Shown piece after piece: positions 7,561 through 17,141 of a stretch of 64,000 nt of DNA (position 1 is its first letter; every line of letters starts with the position of its first letter). A program made the translations under genes and the position numbers. This DNA is from Pseudonocardia sediminis (lineage in GTDB: Bacteria > Actinomycetota > Actinomycetes > Mycobacteriales > Pseudonocardiaceae), in assembly GCF_004217185.1 (NCBI RefSeq), contig NZ_SHKL01000001.1, positions 4,896,001 to 4,960,000 of the forward strand, read 5' to 3'. The notes beneath the pieces are model-generated. The model saw only the letters and a list, made by a program, of their open reading frames with translations. It searched no databases and was not told the origin of the DNA.

Positions 7561-10500
7561 TTGGCCGCGATCAGTGACCACACGCGCCGCCCCGCGCCCG
7601 GTGGTCTGTATGCCGCCGACCACGAGCACGACGCCTGCGGAGTGGCCATGTTGGCCGACATGCAGGGCCGTCGGGACCACGCCGTCGTGCAGAAGGCCAT
7701 CACGGCCCTGCTCCGGCTGGAGCACCGTGGCGCGCGAGGTTCGGAGCCCAACACCGGCGACGGCGCCGGGATCCTGATCCAGGTCCCGGACGCCTTCTAC
7801 CGCGAGGTGGCGGGCTTCGAGCTGCCCGAGGCCGGCGCGTACGCGGTCGGCACCGCCTTCCTGCCGGCCGGTCCGGGTGAGGCCGACACCGCCGTCGCCG
7901 CGATCGACGCGATCGCCGCCGAGGAGGACCTGCGGGTCCTGGGCTGGCGTGACCTTCCGACCGATCCGGAGACCGCCGACCTGGGCCCGTCCGCCCTGGC
8001 CGCGATGCCGGTGTTCCGGCAGCTGTTCGTCGCGAGCACCGAGACCGGTGACGACGCCCTGACCGGCATCGAGCTGGAGCGCCGCACGTTCTGCCTGCGC
8101 AAGCGCGCCGAGCACTCCACCGGCACCTACTTCGCGAGCCTGTCCCCGCGGACCGTGGTCTACAAGGGCATGCTCACCGAGCCGCAGCTGCCGGTGTTCT
8201 ACACCGACCTCACCGACGAGCGCGTGACGTCGGCGCTGGCCATCGTGCACTCGCGGTTCTCCACGAACACGTTCCCGGCCTGGCCGCTGGCCCACCCGTA
8301 CCGCTACGTCGCGCACAACGGTGAGATCAACACCTTGCGCGGCAACCGGAACTGGATGGCCGCCCGCGAGTCGATGCTGGAGTCGGCGCTGCTGCCCGGC
8401 GACCTGGACCGGCTCACCCCCGTGGTGACCCCGGACGCGTCGGACTCGGCGACGTTCGACGAGGTCCTGGAGCTGCTGCACCTGGGCGGGCGCAGCCTGC
8501 CGCACGCGGTGCTGATGATGATCCCGGAGGCGTGGGAGAACCACGCCGAGATGGACCCGGCACGCCGCGCGTTCTACGAGTACCACTCCACGCTGATGGA
8601 GCCCTGGGACGGACCGGCTCTGGTCTCGTTCACCGACGGCACCCAGATCGGCGCGGTGCTCGACCGCAACGGCCTGCGCCCGGCGCGCTACTGGATCACC
8701 GAGGACGGCCTGGTCGTGCTCGCCTCCGAGGTCGGTGTCCTGGACGTCGAGCCCTCGCAGATCGTGCGCAAGGGCCGGCTCGAGCCGGGCCGCATGTTCC
8801 TGATCGACACCGAGCGCGGCCGGATGGTCGACGACGACGAGATCAAGGGCGAGCTGGCGTCGCTGCACCCGTACGAGGACTGGCTGCACGCCGGCCTGAT
8901 CAAGCTCGACGGGCTGCCCGACCGCCAGCGTGAGATCCCGACGCACGAGGCGCTGACGCTGCGCCAGCAGTCGTTCGGCTACACCGAGGAGGAGCTCAAC
9001 ATCCTCCTGCGCCCGATGGCGGTCTCCGGTGCCGAGCCGATCGGCTCGATGGGCAACGACGCGCCGATCGCGGCCATCTCGGAGCGTCCGCGCCAGCTCT
9101 ACGACTACTTCATCCAGCTCTTCGCGCAGGTCACGAACCCGCCGCTGGACGCGATCCGGGAGGAGCTCGTCACCTCCCTGCACAGCCAGCTCGGCCCGGA
9201 GCAGAACCTGCTCGACGCCACCCCGGCGCACTGCCGGACGATCGTGGTGCCGTTCCCGGTGTTGTCCAACGACGACCTGGCCAAGATCGTCCACATCAAC
9301 GACGACGGGGACTTCCCCGGCTTCGCCTCGCACACCGTCCGCGGCACGTTCCGCGCGGCCGAGGGCGGCAAGGGCCTGACCGACCGGCTCGACGAGATCC
9401 GTGCCGAGGTCACCGACGCGATCGAGAACGGCGGCGCGCGCCTGATCGTGCTGTCCCAGCGCGGGGTGGACGCCGACAACGCGGCGATCCCGTCGCTGCT
9501 GCTCACCGGTGCCGTGCACCACCACCTGGTCCGGGAGCGCTCGCGCACCCGGGTCGGGCTGATCGTGGAGTCGGCCGACGCGCGCGAGGTGCACCACATC
9601 GCGCTGCTGCTCGGCTACGGCGCGTCGGCGGTGAACCCCTACCTGGCCATGGCCACGGTGGAGGACCTCGCCGAGCGCGGCGACATCCCGGGCGTCGACG
9701 CGAAGACCGCGGCCACGAACCTGGTCAAGGCGCTCGGCAAGGGCGTCCGCAAGACCATGTCGAAGATGGGCGTCTCGACCGTCGCGTCCTACACCGGCGC
9801 GCAGATCTTCGAGGCGATCGGGCTCGGCCCGGACGTCGTCGAGTCCTGCTTCGCCGGCACCACCTCCCGTCTGGGCGGCGTCGGCTTCGACGTCCTCGCC
9901 GAGGAGGTCCTCAAGCACCACCGCCGGGCGTTCCCGTCCGACGACGTCCGCGCCAGCCACCGTGCGCTGGCCGTGGGCGGGGAGTACCAGTGGCGCCGCG
10001 AGGGCGAGCTGCACCTGTTCAACCCGCAGACGGTGTTCAAGCTGCAGCACTCCACGCGCTCCGGGCAGTACTCGGTGTTCAAGGAGTACACGAAGGCCGT
10101 CGACGACCAGGCGCACCGGCTGATGACGCTGCGCGGGCTGTTCTCCTTCAAGGAGGGCGTCCGCGAGCCCGTCCCGATCGACGAGGTCGAGCCGGTCGAG
10201 TCGATCGTCACCCGGTTCGCCACCGGCGCGATCTCCTACGGCTCCATCTCCCAGGAGATGCACGAGACGCTGGCGATCGCGATGAACCGCCTCGGCGGCC
10301 GGTCGAACACCGGTGAGGGCGGCGAGGACCCGGACCGCTTCACCGCGGACCCGAACGGGGACTCCCGGCGCAGCGCGGTCAAGCAGGTCGCGTCCGGCCG
10401 GTTCGGCGTCACCAGCGAGTACCTGGTCAACGCCGACGACATCCAGATCAAGATCGCGCAGGGCGCCAAGCCCGGCGAGGGCGGTCAGCTGCCCGGCGGC

Positions 10501-12123
10501 AAGGTCTACCCGTGGATCGCCACCACCCGGTACTCCACACCGGGCGTCGGCCTGATCTCGCCGCCGCCGCACCACGACATCTACTCGATCGAGGACATCA
10601 AGCAGCTCATCCACGACCTGAAGAACGCCAACCCGCGGGCCCGCATCCACGTGAAGCTGGTCAGCCAGGTCGGCGTCGGGACGGTCGCGGCGGGCGTGTC
10701 GAAGGCGCACTCCGACGTCGTGCTCATCTCGGGCCACGACGGCGGCACCGGTGCCTCGCCGCTGTCCTCGATCAAGCACGCGGGCGGTCCCTGGGAGCTC
10801 GGCCTGGCCGAGACCCAGCAGACGCTGCTGGCCAACGGGTTGCGCGACCGGATCACGGTGCAGGCCGACGGCCAGCTCAAGACCGGTCGTGACGTCGTCG
10901 TCGCGGCGTTGCTCGGGGCCGAGGAGTTCGGCTTCGCGACCGCCCCGCTGGTGGTCTCGGGCTGCATCATGATGCGCGTGTGTCACCTCGACACCTGTCC
11001 GGTCGGCGTCGCGACGCAGAACCCGGAGCTGCGCAAGAAGTTCGACGGCAAGGCCGAGTACGTCGTCAACTTCATGCGGTTCGTCGCCGAGGAGGTGCGG
11101 GAGTACCTGGCCCAGCTGGGATTCCGCAGCATCGCCGAGGCGATCGGGCACGCCGACGTGCTCGACACCGCGGCCGCCGCCCAGCACTGGAAGACGAAGG
11201 GGCTCGACCTCTCGCCGATCTTCCAGGTGGGCGACTACCCCGACGACGTGCCGCGCTACCGGGTCCGGGAGCAGGACCACGGCCTGGACAAGGCGCTGGA
11301 CAACACGATGATCCAGCTGGCCGAGGGCGCGCTGCGCTCCGGCGACCAGGTCACCCTGGACCTGCCGGTCCGCAACGTGAACCGGACCGTGGGCACGATG
11401 CTCGGCAGCGAGCTGACCAAGGCCCACGGTGGCAAGGGCCTGCCGGACAACACGATCGACGTCACGCTCACCGGCTCGGCCGGCCAGAGCTTCGGCGCGT
11501 TCGTGCCGAAGGGCATCACGCTGCGCCTCGTCGGCGACACGAACGACTACTTCGGCAAGGGTCTCTCCGGCGGGCGTCTGACGCTGCGCCCGGACCCGTC
11601 GGCGCCGTTCACCGCCGAGGACAACATCATCGCGGGCAACGTGATCGGCTACGGCGCGACGTCGGGCGAGATGTTCGTGCGCGGCATCGTCGGCGAGCGG
11701 TTCTGCGTCCGGAACTCCGGTGTGCTGGCCGTCGTCGAGGGCGTGGGCGACCACGGCTGCGAGTACATGACCGGTGGGCAGGTCGTCGTCCTGGGACGGA
11801 TCGGGCGCAACTTCGCGGCCGGCATGTCCGGCGGCACCGCGTACGTGCTCGACCTCGACAGGGGCCGGGTCAACCCGGAGATGGTCGACCTCGACCCGCT
11901 CGATTCCGAGGACCGCGCGATCCTGCAGTCCGCCGTCGAGCGGCACCACGCCGAGACCGGTTCGGCCGTGGCGCACGCGCTGCTCACCGACTGGGACACC
12001 GCGGTGGAGCGGTTCGGCAAGGTCATGCCCAAGGACTACAAGCGCGTGCTCCAGGCCCAGGAGGCCGCCGAGCGTGAGGGGCGCGACGTCAACCAGGCGA
12101 TCATGGAGGCCGCACATGGCTGA
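7561..12123 (+). CDS. gltB: glutamate synthase (NADPH) large subunit
   Basis: Converts 2-oxoglutarate and glutamine to two glutamates, the main ammonia-assimilation step with glutamine synthetase. About 1520 aa, normal length. Seen: TTG start behind AGGAGGAGCAG; a short propeptide, then nucleophile Cys26 in HDACGVAM, exposed after cleavage as in class-II amidotransferases; the central domain; the FMN domain with a GHDGGTGASPLSS motif; the 3Fe-4S motif CHLDTCPVGVATQ; and a C-terminal beta-helix domain with repeated G-x2-G patterns (GSAGQSFGAF, GGRLTLRP, GGTAYVLD). An alternative upstream start at 7429 would add 44 residues with no family support. Overlaps gltD by 8 bases. Confidence 0.98.
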   Translation: MAAISDHTRRPAPGGLYAADHEHDACGVAMLADMQGRRDHAVVQKAITALLRLEHRGARGSEPNTGDGAGILIQVPDAFYREVAGFELPEAGAYAVGTAFLPAGPGEADTAVAAIDAIAAEEDLRVLGWRDLPTDPETADLGPSALAAMPVFRQLFVASTETGDDALTGIELERRTFCLRKRAEHSTGTYFASLSPRTVVYKGMLTEPQLPVFYTDLTDERVTSALAIVHSRFSTNTFPAWPLAHPYRYVAHNGEINTLRGNRNWMAARESMLESALLPGDLDRLTPVVTPDASDSATFDEVLELLHLGGRSLPHAVLMMIPEAWENHAEMDPARRAFYEYHSTLMEPWDGPALVSFTDGTQIGAVLDRNGLRPARYWITEDGLVVLASEVGVLDVEPSQIVRKGRLEPGRMFLIDTERGRMVDDDEIKGELASLHPYEDWLHAGLIKLDGLPDRQREIPTHEALTLRQQSFGYTEEELNILLRPMAVSGAEPIGSMGNDAPIAAISERPRQLYDYFIQLFAQVTNPPLDAIREELVTSLHSQLGPEQNLLDATPAHCRTIVVPFPVLSNDDLAKIVHINDDGDFPGFASHTVRGTFRAAEGGKGLTDRLDEIRAEVTDAIENGGARLIVLSQRGVDADNAAIPSLLLTGAVHHHLVRERSRTRVGLIVESADAREVHHIALLLGYGASAVNPYLAMATVEDLAERGDIPGVDAKTAATNLVKALGKGVRKTMSKMGVSTVASYTGAQIFEAIGLGPDVVESCFAGTTSRLGGVGFDVLAEEVLKHHRRAFPSDDVRASHRALAVGGEYQWRREGELHLFNPQTVFKLQHSTRSGQYSVFKEYTKAVDDQAHRLMTLRGLFSFKEGVREPVPIDEVEPVESIVTRFATGAISYGSISQEMHETLAIAMNRLGGRSNTGEGGEDPDRFTADPNGDSRRSAVKQVASGRFGVTSEYLVNADDIQIKIAQGAKPGEGGQLPGGKVYPWIATTRYSTPGVGLISPPPHHDIYSIEDIKQLIHDLKNANPRARIHVKLVSQVGVGTVAAGVSKAHSDVVLISGHDGGTGASPLSSIKHAGGPWELGLAETQQTLLANGLRDRITVQADGQLKTGRDVVVAALLGAEEFGFATAPLVVSGCIMMRVCHLDTCPVGVATQNPELRKKFDGKAEYVVNFMRFVAEEVREYLAQLGFRSIAEAIGHADVLDTAAAAQHWKTKGLDLSPIFQVGDYPDDVPRYRVREQDHGLDKALDNTMIQLAEGALRSGDQVTLDLPVRNVNRTVGTMLGSELTKAHGGKGLPDNTIDVTLTGSAGQSFGAFVPKGITLRLVGDTNDYFGKGLSGGRLTLRPDPSAPFTAEDNIIAGNVIGYGATSGEMFVRGIVGERFCVRNSGVLAVVEGVGDHGCEYMTGGQVVVLGRIGRNFAAGMSGGTAYVLDLDRGRVNPEMVDLDPLDSEDRAILQSAVERHHAETGSAVAHALLTDWDTAVERFGKVMPKDYKRVLQAQEAAEREGRDVNQAIMEAAHG

Positions 12124-13567
12124 CCCGAGAGGTTTCATGACCACGCCGCGGGAGAACCCGACGCGGCGCCCGGTCGACCTGCGCCTGATGGACTGGCGCG
12201 AGGTCTACGAGGACTTCCCGCAGCAGAAGCTGGAGAAGCAGGCCGGCCGATGCATGAACTGCGGCATCCCGTTCTGCCACCAGGGCTGCCCGCTGGGCAA
12301 CCTCATCCCGGAGTGGAACGACCTCGTCTGGCGTGGGGACTGGCGTGAGGCGATCGAGCGCCTGCACGCGACGAACAACTTCCCGGAGTTCACCGGGACG
12401 TTGTGCCCCGCCCCGTGCGAGGCCGCGTGCGTGCTGGCGATCAACAACGACGCCGTCACCATCAAGCAGGTCGAGGTCGAGATCATCGACCGCGCCTGGG
12501 ACGAGGGATGGGTCTCCCCGCAGCCGGCCGAGACGAAGACCGGCAAGAAGGTCGCCGTCGTCGGGTCCGGACCGGCCGGCCTGGCCACCGCGCAGCAGCT
12601 CGCGCGGGTCGGGCACGACGTCGTCGTGTTCGAGCGGGCCGACCGCATCGGCGGGCTGATGCGCTACGGCATCCCCGAGTTCAAGATGGAGAAGAAGCGC
12701 CTCGACCGGCGCCTCGAGCAGATGGTCGCCGAGGGCGTCCTGTTCCGGGCCTCGGTCGACGTCGGCACCGACATCACCGTCGAGCAGCTGCGCAGCGACT
12801 TCGACGCCGTCGTGCTCTCCGGTGGGGCGACGGCCTGGCGCGACATCCCGGCCGACGGCCGCGACGCCGAGGGCGTCTACCAGGCGATGGAGTTCCTGCC
12901 GTGGGCCAACCACGTGCAGCAGGGCGACATCGACGCACCGGAGATCACGGCCGAGGGCAAGGACGTCGTGATCATCGGCGGCGGTGACACCGGCGCCGAC
13001 TGCCTGGGCACCTCGCACCGTCAGGGTGCCCGGTCGGTGACGCAGCTCGAGATCATGCCGACGCCCCCGGAGCACCGCACCGAGGGCATGCCCTGGCCGA
13101 CCTACCCGATGGTCTACCGGGTGTCCTCCGCGCACGAGGAGGGTGGCGACCGGATGTTCTCGGTCAACACCACCGAGTTCGTGAAGGACGCCGACGGCAA
13201 GCTCGCCGGCATCCGGGTCTGCGAGGTCAAGCGCGGCGACAACGGGTTCGAGCCGGTCTCCGGCACCGAGCAGGAGCTCCCGGCCCAGCTGGTGCTGCTC
13301 GCGATGGGCTTCGTCGGCCCGGAGAAGGGCGCCCTGATCGAGGGCCTCGGCGTCGACCTCGACGACCGCGGCAACGTCTCGCGCGACGACGACTACATGT
13401 CCAGCGTCGACGGCGTGTTCGTGGCCGGCGACATGGGCCGCGGCCAGTCGCTGATCGTGTGGGCCATCGCCGAGGGCCGTGCCGCGGCCGCCGGCGTGGA
13501 CGCCTACCTGACCGGCCGGGACGTGCTGCCCCGCCCGATCGCGCCGACGGACCGCCAGCTCGCCTGA
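12116..13567 (+). CDS. gltD: glutamate synthase small subunit
   Basis: FAD- and NADPH-binding subunit that passes electrons to GltB. 483 aa, typical. Seen: N-terminal Cys clusters for two 4Fe-4S centres (CMNCGIPFCHQGCPLGN and CPAPCEAAC, about residues 44-105); the FAD Rossmann motif VAVVGSGPAGLATA near 150; the NADPH motif VIIGGGDTGADC near 288; and a C-terminal GDMGRGQSLIVWAIAEGR segment contacting FAD. The ATG lies inside the end of gltB, so the subunits are coupled. A strong terminator follows at once. Confidence 0.98.
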   Translation: MADPRGFMTTPRENPTRRPVDLRLMDWREVYEDFPQQKLEKQAGRCMNCGIPFCHQGCPLGNLIPEWNDLVWRGDWREAIERLHATNNFPEFTGTLCPAPCEAACVLAINNDAVTIKQVEVEIIDRAWDEGWVSPQPAETKTGKKVAVVGSGPAGLATAQQLARVGHDVVVFERADRIGGLMRYGIPEFKMEKKRLDRRLEQMVAEGVLFRASVDVGTDITVEQLRSDFDAVVLSGGATAWRDIPADGRDAEGVYQAMEFLPWANHVQQGDIDAPEITAEGKDVVIIGGGDTGADCLGTSHRQGARSVTQLEIMPTPPEHRTEGMPWPTYPMVYRVSSAHEEGGDRMFSVNTTEFVKDADGKLAGIRVCEVKRGDNGFEPVSGTEQELPAQLVLLAMGFVGPEKGALIEGLGVDLDDRGNVSRDDDYMSSVDGVFVAGDMGRGQSLIVWAIAEGRAAAAGVDAYLTGRDVLPRPIAPTDRQLA

Positions 13568-13582
13568 GGCACCTGCCGCACC

Positions 13583-13616
13583 GGGAGCCCGGACGCCGTG
13601 TGGCGTCCGGGCTCCC
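13583..13616 (+). terminator. terminator of the gltBD operon
   Basis: Perfect 15-bp arms, GGGAGCCCGGACGCC at 13583-13597 and its complement at 13602-13616, with a GTGT loop. It begins 16 bases after the gltD stop and also faces the convergent gene ending at 13641. Confidence 0.85.
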
Positions 13617-13640
13617 GTGTGTCGGGCCTCCCCCGGGACG

Positions 13641-14093
13641 TCAGCCCCGGTCGATCCGGAACACCGGCATCCCGGGGGCGATCTCGCGGATCCGCTCGTC
13701 GGGCGAGTCCGCGTCGACGTTCTCGAAGAACCGGCCGACCTCCCAGGCCCAGCGGCGCAGGTAGACGCGCAGCAGCGCCGGCTTCGCGTCGTCGGCGAGC
13801 TCGGTGGCGGTGAACGTCTCGGTCCGGCGCCCGAGGCGCAGCTCCCCTCCCCCGGCGGCCAGCAGGTTCCGGACCCACTGGACGTGCCCACGCGGGGCGA
13901 CGAGGTAGCGCTCGCCGTCGACGGTCAGCAGGTTCACCGGGGTCGTGCGCCACTCGCCGCTCGTCCGGCCGCGCACGGCCAGCTCACGGCTGTCGGCGAC
14001 GCTGACGCCGAGGCGCATCAGGGCGTTGACCAGGCGGTTGCCGATCCGGTCGATGCGGCCGGGGCGGAGCTGGCGGGTCTCGGTCGTGGTCAT
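13641..14093 (-). CDS. DDN-like deazaflavin (F420)-dependent nitroreductase/quinone reductase family protein
   Basis: 150 aa, the usual size of this split-barrel family, which includes the mycobacterial nitroreductase Ddn and F420H2-dependent quinone reductases. Seen: the core RELAVRGRTSGEWRTTPVN, LTVDGERYLVAPRGHVQWVRNLLA and ELRLGRRTETFTATEL, matching the family signatures for F420 binding. The ATG follows GAGGAGGACCTC, a strong ribosome site. Upstream, a candidate promoter is flanked by two near-identical palindromes, so the gene is probably repressed by a TetR-type regulator that is not encoded nearby. Cofactor choice (F420 or FMN) is not proven by sequence. Confidence 0.88.
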   Translation of the reverse strand: MTTTETRQLRPGRIDRIGNRLVNALMRLGVSVADSRELAVRGRTSGEWRTTPVNLLTVDGERYLVAPRGHVQWVRNLLAAGGGELRLGRRTETFTATELADDAKPALLRVYLRRWAWEVGRFFENVDADSPDERIREIAPGMPVFRIDRG

Positions 14094-14111
14094 GAGGTCC
14101 TCCTCGTCGGC

Positions 14112-14178
14112 GAGAGCACCGCTCTCTGTGCAGGACCAGTAGACACCCGGCGCCCGTCGAAAGCAAGAGCACTGCTCT
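14112..14178 (-). promoter_or_regulatory. promoter flanked by two AGAGCA-type palindromic operators
   Basis: Operator 1: AGAGCACTGCTCT at 14166-14178, a perfect palindrome. Operator 2: AGAGCACCGCTCT inside GAGAGCACCGCTCTC at 14112-14126. Centres are 53 bp apart, about five helical turns. Between them, on the minus strand, TTGCTT and TCTACT are 17 bases apart and look like -35 and -10 elements for the DDN-like gene. The multicopper oxidase gene starts about 100 bp to the right and could share control. Confidence 0.55.
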
Positions 14179-14283
14179 GATTTGTCATCGGCACTCTCCC
14201 CCGAGAGGTTCCGGGGTCGGCCCGGCGCCGAGCTCCGGGTGGAACCGGATCCGCGGACGGCGCCCGCGCCCGAGGCTCGTCAC

Positions 14284-15816
14284 ATGGGAACCCGACGACG
14301 CCGCAGCGCCGGCGCACGCATCCTCCGCGCCCTGGCCGTTCTCGTCGTGGCCGTGGTCCTGGCCGTCGCCGGCCTCGCACTCTGGGGCTGGAACGCCGCC
14401 TCGTCCACCAACGTCGGACGGGTGACGTTCGACCGGCCGCTGGCGATCCCGCCGCTCGCCCCGTCCACCGTCGACGCGCAGGGGGTCCGGCGCTTCGACC
14501 TGACCATGGCGCCGGGCCGGGCCGAGCTGCTGCCCGGCACCCGCACCGACACCTGGGGCATCGACGGTGCCTACCTCGGCCCGACCCTGCGGGCCGCCCG
14601 CGGCGAGAGGGTCGCGATCGACCTGCACAACAGGCTGCCCGAGGCGACGTCGATGCACTGGCACGGGATTGAGCTGCCGGCACGGGCCGACGGCGGCCCG
14701 CACTCCCCGATCGCCCCCGGGACGACGTGGTCGCCGTCCTGGACGATCGACCAGCCGGCGTCCACGCTCTGGTACCACCCGCACCCGCACGGGCGCACCG
14801 CCGAACACGTCCACCGCGGGCTGGCCGGCATGTTCTGGGTCGACGACGCCGGGTCCGCCGCACTGCCCCTGCCGCACCGTTACGGCGTCGACGACATCCC
14901 GGTGATCCTGCAGGACAGGGTGTTCGACGCCGACGGCGCGATGCCGGCGCAGGCCAACTCCTCGGCCGGGATGCTGGGCGACGAGATCCTGGTCAACGGC
15001 ACCCACGGGCCCGTCCTCGACGTCTGGACGTCGACCGTGCGCCTGCGGGTGGTCAACGCCTCCGCCGCCCGGGTCTACGACCTGGCCCTCGACGACGGCC
15101 GCGGATACTCCGTGGTCGGCACCGACAGCGGGCTCCTCGACGCCCCGGTGCCGGCCACCCACTGGCAGGTCGCCCCCGGCGACCGGGCCGAGATCGTGGT
15201 GCCGGTGCGGCCGGGCGAGACGGCGCTGCTGCGCAGCCTCCCGCCGGACCTGGACACGAACGCGATCGGGTCACGCCTGGGCGGGGGCGACGACACGTTC
15301 GACCTGATGGCGCTGCGGGCCGCGCCGGTGCTCGAGCCGAGCCCGCCGCTACCGACCCGCCTGGCCACGACGCCGGCGATCGAGCCGACCCCGGGTGTGC
15401 CGCCCCGCGAGTTCCGCCTCGACGGCAACTCTCAGATCAACGGCCGGGAGATGGACATGAACAGGATCGACGCCGTCGTCCCCACCGGGCGGGTCGAGGT
15501 CTGGAACGTGCGCACCGACGCCGCGATCCCGCACAGCTTCCACGTGCACGACGCCGCGTTCCGGGTCCTCGACGTCGGCGGCGCGCCGCCCCCGCCGGAG
15601 CTGCGCGGCCGCCAGGACACGATCCACCTGCCGCAGGGCGAGTGGGTCCGGCTCGCCGTCGCGTTCGGGCAGCATCCGGACCCGGACGTCCCGTTCATGA
15701 TCCACTGCCACATGCTCGACCACGAGGACCGGGGGATGATGGCGCAGTTCGTGCTGGTCCGGCCGGACCAGCACGACCGAGTCGGGGCCGGCGGGCATCC
15801 GGGGATGCACGGGTGA
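14284..15816 (+). CDS. multicopper oxidase family protein (CueO/laccase-like)
   Basis: Oxidises substrates such as Cu(I) or phenols with O2 at a trinuclear copper centre outside the membrane. 510 aa from ATG 14284. Seen: an Arg-rich N-terminus and one hydrophobic segment (LRALAVLVVAVVLAVAG, about 15-33) that acts as a signal or anchor; the four copper motifs HWHG, WYHPHPHG, HSFHVHD and HCHMLDHEDRGMM, so all type 1, 2 and 3 ligands are present. The Met after the last motif completes a type 1 site. An upstream in-frame TTG at 14182 would add 34 residues before the signal and overlaps an operator, so I rejected it. Confidence 0.95.
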   Translation: MGTRRRRSAGARILRALAVLVVAVVLAVAGLALWGWNAASSTNVGRVTFDRPLAIPPLAPSTVDAQGVRRFDLTMAPGRAELLPGTRTDTWGIDGAYLGPTLRAARGERVAIDLHNRLPEATSMHWHGIELPARADGGPHSPIAPGTTWSPSWTIDQPASTLWYHPHPHGRTAEHVHRGLAGMFWVDDAGSAALPLPHRYGVDDIPVILQDRVFDADGAMPAQANSSAGMLGDEILVNGTHGPVLDVWTSTVRLRVVNASAARVYDLALDDGRGYSVVGTDSGLLDAPVPATHWQVAPGDRAEIVVPVRPGETALLRSLPPDLDTNAIGSRLGGGDDTFDLMALRAAPVLEPSPPLPTRLATTPAIEPTPGVPPREFRLDGNSQINGREMDMNRIDAVVPTGRVEVWNVRTDAAIPHSFHVHDAAFRVLDVGGAPPPPELRGRQDTIHLPQGEWVRLAVAFGQHPDPDVPFMIHCHMLDHEDRGMMAQFVLVRPDQHDRVGAGGHPGMHG

Positions 15817-15820
15817 GGCG

Positions 15821-16087
15821 TCAGGTGCCGGCGGGCTCGTAGAGCTCCAGCTCGAAGGCGTCGTCACCGATCCAGACGCGGAGCCCCTCCGCGTCGTCGG
15901 TGATGTAGCCGTCCTCCTCCTCACCGAGCTCGCGGATCGAGCCCAGGGCCAGGTGGTTGAACTCGACGACGCCGTCCCCGACGTCGATCGGCCGGTACTC
16001 CTTGGCCAGACGGGCCGTCCGGCACTCGGTGGACAGCCAGACCGCGTTGTCCTCGCCGACCCTCACCCGCCACACATCGCTACGCAT
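15821..16087 (-). CDS. hypothetical protein, 88 aa
   Basis: Not recognised with certainty. Small acidic soluble protein without signal or membrane segment. Seen: MRSDVWRVRVGEDNAVWLST, then YRPIDVGDGVVEFNHLALGS and an acidic end with LRVWIGDDAFELELYEP; alternating strands suggest a small beta-rich fold. ATG start at 16085-16087. It lies 19 bases downstream of the CDF transporter stop on the same strand, so it may be the second gene of that unit. Confidence 0.65.
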   Translation of the reverse strand: MRSDVWRVRVGEDNAVWLSTECRTARLAKEYRPIDVGDGVVEFNHLALGSIRELGEEEDGYITDDAEGLRVWIGDDAFELELYEPAGT

Positions 16088-16106
16088 CAGGAGAGTATGA
16101 CAGCGA

Positions 16107-17141
16107 TCACTCCCCGGACGGCGTCTCAGATCGAGTCGCTCCGCCCGGAGCGGACCGGGTGCTCAGCGGGTTCTCGCCGTAGCGCTCCAGCACGCGGGCC
16201 CGGATGTCCGGGTCCTCGCGTGGCACCGGCTCCAGGAAGATCTCGTCGAGGTCGGAGAACTCCTCGCGCAGCTCGTTCTCCAACCGAACGCACAGCCGCT
16301 CGACGTCGGCGGCGCCGAGGGCGTCGTCGAAGTCCAGGCGGGCGCAGAGCAGGACCTGGTCGGTGCCCACCATCATCGTCAGCAGGTCCACCACGCCGCT
16401 GATCCCCTCGTGGCCGTCGAGACGCTGCCGGATCGAGCGGACGAGGCGCACGTCGGCCTGACGTCCGATCAGCAGGCCCTTGTTGATCCGCCCGAGGACG
16501 TAGGCCACGAACGTCAGCAGCACCCCGATCAGCAGCGACGCGATGCCGTCCCAGATCCCGGAGCCGGTCAGCTGATGCAGCCCCACCCCGGCGAAGGCCA
16601 GCAGCAGGCCGATCAGCGCCGCGCTGTCCTCGCAGCAGACGGTGACGACGGTCGGGTCATCGGTCCGGCGCAGCCAGGCGAAGAACCCGAGGTCCTCCGC
16701 CGCGGACTCCTTGCGGACCTGGCGCACGGCCTGCAGCCAGGACGTCCCCTCCAGCAGGAAGGACACGCCCAGCACGGCGTAGGCGACCCAGGCCAGCGTC
16801 TGCTCGGCCTCCTCGCCGAGCACCGTGCGGATCCCCTCGATGATCGCGAACGCGCCGCCGGAGACGAAGATGCTGACCGCGGCGATCAGCGCCCAGAAGA
16901 AGCGTTCCTTGCCGTAGCCGAACGGGTGCTGCCGGTCGGCCCGCTTGCCGGAGCGGCGCAGCGCCGCGAGCAGCAGCCCCTCGGTCGTGGTGTCCGCGGC
17001 CGAGTGCGCCGCCTCGGCGAGCATCGCCGCCGATCCGGTGAGCAGGCCCGCCACGAGCTTGAGCACACCGATCGCCGCGTTCGCGCCGAGCGCCAGCAGC
17101 ACCGTGAACGTGCTCTCTCCACCGCTGCTGTTGTCCGCCAT
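16107..17141 (-). CDS. cation diffusion facilitator family transporter (SLC30A9-like)
   Basis: Proton-coupled exporter of divalent metal such as Zn, in the cytoplasmic membrane. 344 aa. Seen: six hydrophobic segments between residues 10 and 210; AEAAHSAADTTTEG in TM2 carries the HxxxD metal pair; CCEDSAALIGLLLAF in TM5 has Glu-Asp where many CDFs have His-Asp, the pattern of the ZnT9-like branch; then a cytosolic ferredoxin-like domain (VRSIRQRLDGHEGISGVVDL, LLCARLDFDD) and a disordered tail. Substrate is unproven; the multicopper oxidase next door hints at metal handling but need not be linked. Confidence 0.92.
   Translation of the reverse strand: MADNSSGGESTFTVLLALGANAAIGVLKLVAGLLTGSAAMLAEAAHSAADTTTEGLLLAALRRSGKRADRQHPFGYGKERFFWALIAAVSIFVSGGAFAIIEGIRTVLGEEAEQTLAWVAYAVLGVSFLLEGTSWLQAVRQVRKESAAEDLGFFAWLRRTDDPTVVTVCCEDSAALIGLLLAFAGVGLHQLTGSGIWDGIASLLIGVLLTFVAYVLGRINKGLLIGRQADVRLVRSIRQRLDGHEGISGVVDLLTMMVGTDQVLLCARLDFDDALGAADVERLCVRLENELREEFSDLDEIFLEPVPREDPDIRARVLERYGENPLSTRSAPGGATRSETPSGE

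Noticed and set aside
7147..12144. Very long open frame antisense to gltB
   Set aside because: It mirrors the strong third-position GC bias of gltB and its translation is repetitive Arg/Val/Leu/Asp-rich sequence with no family features.
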